Below are positions 16,314 to 24,472 of a DNA stretch of 64,000 bases, in pieces. Positions within the stretch are counted from its first letter, which is position 1; every line of letters starts with the position of its first letter. Below the pieces are notes generated by a model. It did not search any database and had not been told where the DNA came from. It was given only the letters and a program-made list of their open reading frames with translations. The position numbers and the translations under genes were made by a program. Source of the stretch: Chryseobacterium phosphatilyticum (GTDB lineage: Bacteria > Bacteroidota > Bacteroidia > Flavobacteriales > Weeksellaceae); the NCBI RefSeq assembly GCF_002899825.2, contig NZ_PPED02000004.1, positions 310,001 through 374,000 on the forward strand, given 5' to 3'.

Positions 16314-18353
16314 TTACTGACTATTTGAAAAGGTCATATTTCCGGTACCTATTCCTTTTACCGTCACCTTTTTCCAATTCGGAGGCAATGCATTTTTAGT
16401 TGATTTTAAGGTACCTTTTTCATCCATATCCACTCCTGCAAATCCCATCATTACAGCCTGCAATGCTCCTCCTGCACCCGTAAGAAAATAAGGGTTATCT
16501 CCCTCTTCCGTTTCAGCAAGAACTCTGAATGGGGGTAAAAGATTAGGTTCATAAGATTCTTTAAACCATTTATACGACTCTTTACCCTCTCCTAATCTGC
16601 TGTACAATAAAGCAAAAATAGACTTGGTCATCGCCGGAGTTTTCTTATTGGGAACCTTTTCCTGGTAATATTTCAAATCTTTTCTGATCTGTTCTTTATC
16701 CTGAATGGTATTGAGCGGATACGCCAGTAAATTGACGTCCGCCTGCTTTATTGATGCTCCGTTATAAGTATCGTGTTCTTTTGTCACTCCGTTTTCAAGT
16801 CGCGTAAACACCAGGTTTTCTGCAATGTCATCCCAGGTTTTATTGAAAGGTATATTAAGTAACTTGGCAGCAGCATTGGCAAACCTGAAATTTTGTTTTG
16901 CAATGGCATTCGTGTACGCATTATTATCTACATTCTCTGCCCATTCATCGGCAGCAACCACATTTTTAATGTAATACCTGTTTCCTTCCTTTTCTACCCG
17001 CGATTGCCAGAACCTTGCTGTTTCGTTTAGAAGAGGCCAGCCTTTTTCTTTTAACCATTGCAGGTCTTTAGTCATTAGATAATAATTCCAGGCTGCAAAA
17101 GCAACATCTCCGGTAATATGATGCTCATAGGTTCCGGACAATGCCCAAACCGGGGTTTCTTCTTCTCCTGAAACTGCACTTTCCCAGGGGAACATTGCAC
17201 CTTTATATCCATACATCATAGCATTTGTCTTAGCAGCCTTCAGCCTGTTAAAACGATACTCTACAAGTCCTTGTGCAATTTCAGGATGGAAAAACAACAA
17301 AGGTTTGAACATAAACATTTCTGTATCCCAGAAAACATGCCCGTTATAACCTGTTCCGCTCAATCCGACCGGAGATAAGGAGTAATCTGATCCTTCTTTT
17401 GAAAAGGAATACAGATGGTACAGCATATTATGAACATCCTGTTGTGCCTGCGCATCCCCTTCTATTTCAATATCGCCTTTCCACAAGTTCTTCCATTCTT
17501 CTTCATGTATTTTATACAGTTGAACCGGATTTTGCAAATTGGCATAAATACTTAATCTTTCAACAGCATTATATGGATCCTGAACCTGAGAGGATGATAC
17601 AAGAGAACCTATCAAAGAAAAAGTATAGGGTTCTGATTTTTTTAATTTTTTCACGAATTTCATCAAATGAGCATCGCTGTCACGCATTTCATGTGAAACT
17701 TTTGGCTGCTTATATTGTTCTTCCGGAAATACAAATGTGGTGCTTGCTGCCATCGTAAGCGCTCCGGTAGGACTTTTTGCTACCGAGGTTAAGAGAGGTA
17801 TCGTGGCATGCGGAGGGTTTACTTCGTTATAACTCTGTTGAAGGGGCAGAAATCCCTGAGGGGTTTTAAGATTGCTTTCCGCAACAAATGAAAGCTCCTT
17901 TTTGGGATGTATGGTCACGGTAAGAATTACATTGTTGGGAAGATGCCTCAACGCTGCATATTGATATTCTACAGAGGCTATATCTCCATAATCGAATGAA
18001 CCGGAAAAAGTGGCTGTTTTAAAATTGATATGTTGGGTATAATTCGAAATATTTTTACGATTAACTTCTTTCCAGTCGATGACAAGATTAAAATCAAGCA
18101 CATTAAAGTTGGAAAGAAAATTACTTGTTCTTCCTCTTCCATACTGATCATACACTCCGGCCAGAATAACATTTCCCGCTTTCAAAGCTTCCGGTGAGGA
18201 AATCACTCCTATCATTCCGTTGGAAACCGTAATACCGGTGTAATGATCCGGATTAATATTCTCTGCTTTAATTCCCCACGGATCCTGTGCGGAACAGAGT
18301 CCGAAAATACAAGTGAATACTATACTTAAAACCGCTAGTCCTTTTTTCATCAT
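16314..18353 (-). CDS. Glycoside hydrolase family 65 alpha-glucoside hydrolase
   Basis: A 679-residue enzyme with a signal peptide (MMKKGLAVLSIVFTCIFGLCSAQ), hence periplasmic. The (alpha/alpha)6 catalytic domain shows GHVFWDTEMFMFKPLLFFHP, the YPW-like FPWES/SGEE motif, and DEWAENVDNNAYTNA with Glu470 as candidate general acid. GH65 includes phosphorylases and hydrolases. An exported enzyme is more likely a hydrolase, and a Flavobacterium johnsoniae GH65 next to GH97 is known to hydrolyse kojibiose (Glc-alpha-1,2-Glc). Its start overlaps the GH97 stop by 4 bp (ATGA), so the two are coupled. It ends the minus-strand arm. Confidence 0.88.
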   Translation of the reverse strand: MMKKGLAVLSIVFTCIFGLCSAQDPWGIKAENINPDHYTGITVSNGMIGVISSPEALKAGNVILAGVYDQYGRGRTSNFLSNFNVLDFNLVIDWKEVNRKNISNYTQHINFKTATFSGSFDYGDIASVEYQYAALRHLPNNVILTVTIHPKKELSFVAESNLKTPQGFLPLQQSYNEVNPPHATIPLLTSVAKSPTGALTMAASTTFVFPEEQYKQPKVSHEMRDSDAHLMKFVKKLKKSEPYTFSLIGSLVSSSQVQDPYNAVERLSIYANLQNPVQLYKIHEEEWKNLWKGDIEIEGDAQAQQDVHNMLYHLYSFSKEGSDYSLSPVGLSGTGYNGHVFWDTEMFMFKPLLFFHPEIAQGLVEYRFNRLKAAKTNAMMYGYKGAMFPWESAVSGEEETPVWALSGTYEHHITGDVAFAAWNYYLMTKDLQWLKEKGWPLLNETARFWQSRVEKEGNRYYIKNVVAADEWAENVDNNAYTNAIAKQNFRFANAAAKLLNIPFNKTWDDIAENLVFTRLENGVTKEHDTYNGASIKQADVNLLAYPLNTIQDKEQIRKDLKYYQEKVPNKKTPAMTKSIFALLYSRLGEGKESYKWFKESYEPNLLPPFRVLAETEEGDNPYFLTGAGGALQAVMMGFAGVDMDEKGTLKSTKNALPPNWKKVTVKGIGTGNMTFSNSQ

Positions 18354-20461
18354 GATATTGGTTTTATGCTGATGGCAAATCCTCCACCCGGAGCTACTTT
18401 TATTTTAAGTTTCTCGCTTGATTTTATCTTTTGTTTTGAAATTTCATAGCTTTTCGGATTGTGGTTCCAGCTGGCATCTTTTCCATCTTTATAGATAATG
18501 GCTTCAAACTTCTGACCTATAGGAAGGAATGATAAATCGACTGTAGCTTCTCTTGGATTTTCATCGGTGATACTTCCGACAAACCACTGGTCTTTATTTT
18601 TTGCTTTTCTTGCGATCGTCACATAATCTCCCGGCTCTGCCTCAAGAATATAAGATGAATCCCAATCTACTGCAACATCTTTGATAAACTGGAAAGCGTC
18701 AGGATATTTTTTATAATTTTCAATAAGGTCTGCAGCCATTTGAAGTGGACTGTACATTGTAATATAAAGAGCAAGCTGTTTTGTCAAAGTTGTGCTTAAT
18801 TTCGCTTTATTTTTTCCATACACAGAAAGATCACCTTCAAATATACCCGGAGTATAATCCATAGGACCTCCGATCAATCGGGTAAAAGGTAGAATTGTGG
18901 TATGATCCGGTTTGTTTCCGTTGAAGGATTCAAATTCGGTTCCTCTCGCTGACTCCTGGGCAATCCAGTTGGGATATGTTCTGTGCAATCCGGTAGGTCG
19001 CACTGCTTCATGGGAATTGACCATGATCTGGTACTGGGCTGCGGTTTCAGCAACATATCTGTAATGGTTAACCATCCATTGCCCATCATGATATTCACTT
19101 CTTGGAATAATTGGTCCTACATATCCTGTTTTTACGGCATCATATCCATTATCCTTCATAAATTTGAAAGCATCTTTTAATTGTCTTTCATAATCCACCA
19201 CTGAAGAAGTGCTTTCGTGATGCATGATGATTTTTACATTTTTGCTTTTTGCATAAGCCTGGAGTTCTTTCACATCAAAATCCGGATAAGCTTTGGTAAA
19301 GCTGTAAATATGTTCTTTTCTGTACGCCTGGTTATCTTCCCAGCCTTCATTCCAGCCTTCTACCAGAACAGCATCAAATCCGTTCGCTGCGGCAAAGTCA
19401 ATATATTCTTTCACATGTTTTGTGTTGGCACCATGCCTGCCGTTCGGCTTCAATGTTTTATAATCTGTTTCTCCAATTCTGATGTCCTGATTATCAGAGT
19501 AGGCCCACGTAGAACCACCGCCAGTAAAATATTCCCACCATACACCTACATATTTCGTAGGTTTTATCCAGGAAGTATCCTTTATTTTGCTGGGCTCATT
19601 AAGGTTAACAATCAGGTTGGAAGACAATATTTCTCTTGCATCATCACTGATGATCATGGTACGCCACGGACTTACTGAACCGGTTTGAATAAATCCTCTG
19701 TCGCCGTTTTTATCGGGTGTAAGATTGGAAGAAAGAATAAAGTTTTTATCATCAAGGTTAAGAGTCATCGCCGGGAAATTAACCAGTGCAGCTTCATGGA
19801 TGTTGATATAAATTCCATCCTGAGATTTCAGCATCAACGGCGTTTGTACAGCTAAACCTGAACTGGGAGCTTTGGCTGCCAACGGTTCTTTTCTTACCTC
19901 ATCAATTAAACCTGAAATCTGAGATAATGTTGAAGTCGTTACCGGAAATTCATTGGTATCATAATCTGCGGGAATCCAGAATGCTTTATAATCTTTGGAC
20001 AGATTGAAAGAGGTAAGCTCGTTGTTGATCGTAAAATGTCTCAACTCAGGCTGAACGGGAAACTCATATCTGAAGCCCAATCCATCATCAAAAAGTCTGA
20101 ATCTGATATCCAGTTTCCAACCCGTTTTATTTTGCACGAGATGAACCAGCATTTCTTTATAATGATCTTTTACTTCTTTGTTGGGTCCCCAAACGGTCCT
20201 CCAGGTATTACTTTCAGAAGTATAGCTGATATTTTCCACTTTAAATCCTGAAAAATAAGAGGTGGAAGGTTTTAGAATAAATCCCAGTTTACTATCCTTC
20301 ACAATGGTTTTCCCTTTGTATTGAAGCGCATAATACGGGCTTCCTTCTTCTTTGATAGTAAAGTTCAATTTCAGTTGACCATTGGGAGATTCGAATGATT
20401 GGGCATGTATAATGATTCCGCATATAACAGATATACAGAGTGACAGCATATTTTTTATCAT
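18350..20461 (-). CDS. Glycoside hydrolase family 97 alpha-glucosidase (inverting type)
   Basis: A 703-residue periplasmic enzyme with a signal peptide ending near residue 21. It has an N-terminal beta-super-sandwich, a TIM barrel and a C-terminal beta domain, as in SusB. Glu416 (IMHHES), Glu485 (NSHEA) and Glu509 (ARGTEFE) have exactly the spacing (69 and 24) of the SusB catalytic residues E439, E508 and E532, so it should be the inverting, calcium-dependent alpha-glucosidase type, not the retaining alpha-galactosidase type. With the coupled GH65 it probably removes glucose residues, for example the cap of immature N-glycans. Confidence 0.92.
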   Translation of the reverse strand: MIKNMLSLCISVICGIIIHAQSFESPNGQLKLNFTIKEEGSPYYALQYKGKTIVKDSKLGFILKPSTSYFSGFKVENISYTSESNTWRTVWGPNKEVKDHYKEMLVHLVQNKTGWKLDIRFRLFDDGLGFRYEFPVQPELRHFTINNELTSFNLSKDYKAFWIPADYDTNEFPVTTSTLSQISGLIDEVRKEPLAAKAPSSGLAVQTPLMLKSQDGIYINIHEAALVNFPAMTLNLDDKNFILSSNLTPDKNGDRGFIQTGSVSPWRTMIISDDAREILSSNLIVNLNEPSKIKDTSWIKPTKYVGVWWEYFTGGGSTWAYSDNQDIRIGETDYKTLKPNGRHGANTKHVKEYIDFAAANGFDAVLVEGWNEGWEDNQAYRKEHIYSFTKAYPDFDVKELQAYAKSKNVKIIMHHESTSSVVDYERQLKDAFKFMKDNGYDAVKTGYVGPIIPRSEYHDGQWMVNHYRYVAETAAQYQIMVNSHEAVRPTGLHRTYPNWIAQESARGTEFESFNGNKPDHTTILPFTRLIGGPMDYTPGIFEGDLSVYGKNKAKLSTTLTKQLALYITMYSPLQMAADLIENYKKYPDAFQFIKDVAVDWDSSYILEAEPGDYVTIARKAKNKDQWFVGSITDENPREATVDLSFLPIGQKFEAIIYKDGKDASWNHNPKSYEISKQKIKSSEKLKIKVAPGGGFAISIKPIS

Positions 20462-20615
20462 GATCTTCAGCTATTTTAATTATTAAAAAAGAAATTCATT
20501 CCGCCATATAAAAATGATGAGCGCAAATGATAAGTTCAGAATCAGGGTGCAACTGTGGATAGAAAGGTTGCTTAAGAAATACTGAATCCAAAAAAAGGAG
20601 GCAAGTAACATTACA

Positions 20616-20646
20616 TTCTTCTCTTCAGAATTGCTGAAGAGAAGAA
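20616..20646. repeat. Intercistronic hairpin between the cupin and GH97 genes
   Basis: CTTCTCTTCAG (20618-20628) and its complement (20634-20644) form a stem with a 5-nt loop, extendable by two base pairs. There is no T-run on the minus strand, so it is more likely an mRNA-processing or stability element than a full terminator. Confidence 0.4.
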
Positions 20647-20666
20647 ATGAATGTTTTTATGGTTAA

Positions 20667-21164
20667 TTATCTTCCGAAATCATCCTGTACACGAACGATA
20701 TCGTCTTCATCGGAAGGATGAGAAGCATCGGTATGCTGCCAGATTTCGGCAACAATTCCCCAGCCATCAAGACCAATTAAACGGTGTCTCTCTCCCTGCT
20801 GAAGTTTTACCTGATCTTTTGGATTGTATTCTGCTACTTCACCCTCGTCATCGGTATTGCTTCTTTTGATTCCTACGGTACCTTCCACAACCTGCCAGAT
20901 CTCAGCTCTTCTGTGGTGATACTGCCAGCTTAATCTCGCCTGTGGAGCAACAATAAGAATTTTAGGACTTAGCTTCCCTCCTATTCTTAAGTTTTCCACA
21001 TCAATCCCGTCAAAATACTGGTTGGCAAAATCCTGAGCCTGATTTTCATCAATCACAAAAAATCCTCCCCAAGGTCTTGTATCATCTTTTGCTGCAATAC
21101 TAAACCCTTGTGCTCCCAGCATCTCTTCTACTCTCTCGAATATTTCTTTCTTTTCTGTACTCAT
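20667..21164 (-). CDS. Cupin protein related to mannose-6-phosphate isomerase type II
   Basis: A 165-residue single-cupin protein. DTRPWGGFFVID, SWQYHHRRAEIWQVVEGT and QGERHRLIGLDGWGIVAEIWQH carry the conserved His/Glu metal ligands. The ending SDEDDIVRVQDDFGR is typical of the PF01050-type isomerase domain, often annotated phosphoheptose isomerase in Bacteroidota. It has no signal peptide, so it is cytoplasmic. It starts 28 bp after the GH92 gene, within the glycan operon. A sugar-phosphate isomerase role is likely; the exact substrate is not certain. Confidence 0.8.
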   Translation of the reverse strand: MSTEKKEIFERVEEMLGAQGFSIAAKDDTRPWGGFFVIDENQAQDFANQYFDGIDVENLRIGGKLSPKILIVAPQARLSWQYHHRRAEIWQVVEGTVGIKRSNTDDEGEVAEYNPKDQVKLQQGERHRLIGLDGWGIVAEIWQHTDASHPSDEDDIVRVQDDFGR

Positions 21165-21192
21165 ACAGTTTATTTCTAAGTGTTAAATTATT

Positions 21193-23472
21193 TTATTTTG
21201 ATTGTTCTTTTGACATTGAATAAGGAAAATCTTTTTCCTGTGAGCCTCTTTCTTTGTTCGGTTTGTTATCCATTGTAAAATCAAGAACAGCTCCTTTCAT
21301 CAGCTCCTGGTGGCTTAACCAGTTTTTGGAATAAGGCTGTTGGTTTAGGTTCAAAGATTTCACATACAGATTATCTGCATTGTTTTCCGGTGCTTTTATT
21401 TCAATTTTCTTTCCGTTTTCAAGATGAATGGTTGCCTCCTTGAATAATGGTGCACCCAGTACATACTGATCTGTAGCCGGCGTCACCGGATAGAATCCCA
21501 GGGCCGAGAAAACGTACCACGCAGAAGTCTGCCCGTTATCTTCATCTCCACAGTATCCGTCTGGTGTAGCCATATACAGCTTATTCATCACCTGCCTTGT
21601 CCAATATTGTGTTTTGTACGGAGCTCCGGCATAGTTATAGAGATAAATCATATGCTGTATTGGCTGGTTTCCGTGAGCATACTGCCCCATATTCATGATC
21701 TGCATTTCTCTGATCTCATGGATTACTCCACCGTAATAGCTGTCATCAAAAACAGGAGGAAGTGAAAATACCTCATCCAGTTTGGCTTCAAACTTCTTTT
21801 TACCTCCCATCAATTCTGCCAGCCCGTCAATATCCTGGAATACAGACCACGTATAATGCCAGCTATTTCCTTCTGTGAAGGCATCACCCCATTTAAAGGG
21901 ATTGAAAGGTTTCTGAAAATTCCCGTCTTTATTCTTACCGCGCATTAAACCTGTTTCTTTGTCAAACACATTTTTGTAATTATACGCTCTTTTTTTGTAA
22001 ATATCAATTTCTGAAGCAGGTTTTCCTAAAGCTTTCCCCAATTGGTAAATAGAAAAATCATCATAGGCATATTCCAGTGTTCTGGCAGCATTTTCATTGA
22101 TTTTCACATCATACGGAACGTAACCCAATGTATTGTAATATTGCACTCCTGCACGCCCTACTGCTTCAATAGGACCTTCATTATTGGCACCATGTTTTAC
22201 CGCCTGCCATAACGTTTCTACATCATATCCCCGAAGTCCTTTGATATAAGCGTCTGCCACCACGGAAGCCGAATTATTTCCAATCATAATATCAGAATAT
22301 CCGGGGCTGCTCCATTCCGGCAAGAAACCGCCTTCTCTGTACGCATTTGCCAAACCTTCCTGCATTTCCACGTTAATACCTGGATACACCAGATTTAAGA
22401 ACGGATATAAAGCACGGAAAGTGTCCCAGAAACCTGTCCCGGCAAACATTCTTCCGTCAGCGATTTTACCGTTGTACGGGCTCCAGTGTTTTATTTTATT
22501 TTGAGCGTCAATTTCATATAATTTTTGTGGAAAGAAGAGGGTTCTGTATAACGAAGAATAGAAAGTTCTCATCTGCTGATCTGTTCCTCCTTTTACTTCT
22601 AATTTCCCAAGGGTTTTATTCCAGATATTTTTTGCATCAGTCTTTACCTGTTCGAAATTTCTGTTACCGATTTCTCTTGTAAGGTTCAGCTCTGCCTGTT
22701 CAAAACTAATGAATGAAGAAGCTACTTTAGCGTAAACCGCGTCTTTATTTTTAAGTTTAAAACCTACAACTGCACCGGTATGGTCGCTGGTTACCTCCAA
22801 CTGGCCGTTGATCAGCTGATTGTCTTTCCATGTTCTTGTCAGCTCAAAATCTTTATCAAACTGAATGACAAAATAGTTTTTAAAATTTTCATATTTCCCG
22901 GTTGAATATCGGGTTGTATAGCCCAGGATTTTTCTTTCTTTAGGTAAAATCTTAATGTAAGATCCTTTGTTTAAGGCATCAATGACAACATAGGCGCTAT
23001 CTGTTTTAGGAAAATCAAATTTAAAAAAAGAGGCTCTCTCTGTTGGGGTAAACTCAGTGGTTACATTGATATCCGCCAGATATACACTGTAAAAATAGGG
23101 TGTTGATACCTCAGCTTTGTGGCTGAACCAGCTTGCACGTTCATCTTCTTTAAATTTTAGTTTACCGACTCCCGGCATCATGGCAAAAGCGCCGTAATCG
23201 TTCATCCAGGGAGAAGGCTGATGGGTTTGTTTAAATCCTTTAATTTTATCTGCATCATAGGTATACGCCCATCCGTCACCCATTTTACCGGTTTGGGGAG
23301 TCCAGATATTCATTCCCCATGGAAGTCCCACTGCGGGATAGGTATTTCCGTTGGATAAAGAGGGTTTGGACTGGGTTCCCATCAAGGGATTCACATAGTC
23401 TACGGGAGACATGCTCTGACTGAAAGCCCAGATCTGTAATACAAGAAAAAAAGTAGAAAATAGAGACTTCAT
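21193..23472 (-). CDS. GH92 family enzyme with Gln at the general-acid position
   Basis: A 759-residue exported enzyme (signal peptide MKSLFSTFFLVLQIWAFSQ). It shows GH92 landmarks: VDYVNPLMGT at the start, the YLYNYAGAPYKTQ motif and GDEDNGQTSAWY. GH92 enzymes are calcium-dependent inverting exo-alpha-mannosidases. The usual acid motif G(N/D)EPxH reads HGNQPIQH, with Gln603 (codon CAG at 21664-21666) replacing the catalytic Glu; the paralogue at 30743 has GDEPGHH. A Glu-to-Gln change at this place is known in a GH92 that uncaps mannose-1-phospho-6-mannose. So it may not be an ordinary mannosidase. Confidence 0.9.
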   Translation of the reverse strand: MKSLFSTFFLVLQIWAFSQSMSPVDYVNPLMGTQSKPSLSNGNTYPAVGLPWGMNIWTPQTGKMGDGWAYTYDADKIKGFKQTHQPSPWMNDYGAFAMMPGVGKLKFKEDERASWFSHKAEVSTPYFYSVYLADINVTTEFTPTERASFFKFDFPKTDSAYVVIDALNKGSYIKILPKERKILGYTTRYSTGKYENFKNYFVIQFDKDFELTRTWKDNQLINGQLEVTSDHTGAVVGFKLKNKDAVYAKVASSFISFEQAELNLTREIGNRNFEQVKTDAKNIWNKTLGKLEVKGGTDQQMRTFYSSLYRTLFFPQKLYEIDAQNKIKHWSPYNGKIADGRMFAGTGFWDTFRALYPFLNLVYPGINVEMQEGLANAYREGGFLPEWSSPGYSDIMIGNNSASVVADAYIKGLRGYDVETLWQAVKHGANNEGPIEAVGRAGVQYYNTLGYVPYDVKINENAARTLEYAYDDFSIYQLGKALGKPASEIDIYKKRAYNYKNVFDKETGLMRGKNKDGNFQKPFNPFKWGDAFTEGNSWHYTWSVFQDIDGLAELMGGKKKFEAKLDEVFSLPPVFDDSYYGGVIHEIREMQIMNMGQYAHGNQPIQHMIYLYNYAGAPYKTQYWTRQVMNKLYMATPDGYCGDEDNGQTSAWYVFSALGFYPVTPATDQYVLGAPLFKEATIHLENGKKIEIKAPENNADNLYVKSLNLNQQPYSKNWLSHQELMKGAVLDFTMDNKPNKERGSQEKDFPYSMSKEQSK

Positions 23473-23492
23473 TGTATCGTTTCGTTTTTAAT

Positions 23493-24353
23493 TTATTTTG
23501 CTTTTTTCAAGGCATAACTGGCCGCTCCCAAAATGGCTGCATCTTCAAATATTGCAGAGATTTTCACGGGCAGGTTAATATGATTTGCGGAGAGATTCTC
23601 CTTAAATTTTGCTTCAAAATGAGGATATGCTTTGGCAATATTACCTCCTATAACTAAAACTTCCGGTTGGTACTTGCTGACATGCTGCACAATAAACTCC
23701 GAAAAGGTATCTGCATACTCATCAAACATGGTATTCTGTATGTCCTGAGGTTTTTCCAGTAGTTCTTTGGTTCCTGAAATTTTTCCACCGGTCAATTCTT
23801 CGTAACGGTTTACAAACCAGCGAGTCGCCATAAAGTCTTCAAAAATAGAGTCTCTGAACGGAGCATCCCAAAGGTCTTCATCGGTAGCTATTTCTCCATT
23901 ATAAAAGGTGGTTCCAAATCCTGTTCCCAGTGTTACTCCAAAAATTCGTGTATAATCCTGCACACAGCCTCCAAAAACCTCCCCTTCCATAAAAGCAGCT
24001 GCATCATTAACAAAATAAATCTGATCGAGGGAGATTGACAGACGTTTTGCCAGCTCTTCTTTGATGTTTACGTTATAGATGTCAAGAAATTTTCCATGCA
24101 GCATCTGAGCAATTCCGTTTTCATAGTCAAAAGGTCCCGGCATTGCAATTCCTATGAGAAGATCCTCTCTTTTCAAATCATGGGAAGCTTTCTCTATCGC
24201 AGAAACCCACGCAGAAAAAATCGTTTCCCTTTTTTCATAAGAATCAACATGTTCCCTTACATAGGTTGAAGAAATGATTTCACGTTTTTCAGGATCTACC
24301 TGAGCCAATGTAATGTGGGAGCCTCCAATATCTATCCCCAGTATATTTTGCAT
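23493..24353 (-). CDS. ROK-family protein lacking the zinc motif
   Basis: A 286-residue ROK/ASKHA-fold protein. It has the phosphate loop GIDIGGSHITLAQV, catalytic-type Asp in FVNDAAAF, the VTLGTGFGTTF loop and the C-terminal VLVIGGN. The CxCGxxGCxE zinc motif of typical ROK kinases, present in the other ROK gene here, is absent. It is probably a cytoplasmic sugar kinase acting on a monosaccharide released by the locus, but the missing zinc site makes the substrate less predictable. It lies between GH18 and GH92 in the minus-strand operon, 20 bp before GH92. Confidence 0.82.
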   Translation of the reverse strand: MQNILGIDIGGSHITLAQVDPEKREIISSTYVREHVDSYEKRETIFSAWVSAIEKASHDLKREDLLIGIAMPGPFDYENGIAQMLHGKFLDIYNVNIKEELAKRLSISLDQIYFVNDAAAFMEGEVFGGCVQDYTRIFGVTLGTGFGTTFYNGEIATDEDLWDAPFRDSIFEDFMATRWFVNRYEELTGGKISGTKELLEKPQDIQNTMFDEYADTFSEFIVQHVSKYQPEVLVIGGNIAKAYPHFEAKFKENLSANHINLPVKISAIFEDAAILGAASYALKKAK

Positions 24354-24472
24354 TATTTTTAATTTATTTACTCACTATTCTCAGACTGAAAACAGACAGA
24401 CAAGAAAAAACCTGCCTGTCGGTCTCAGATCTCAAAATTAATTCTACTTATATATTCTGGCAAACCACAGGT

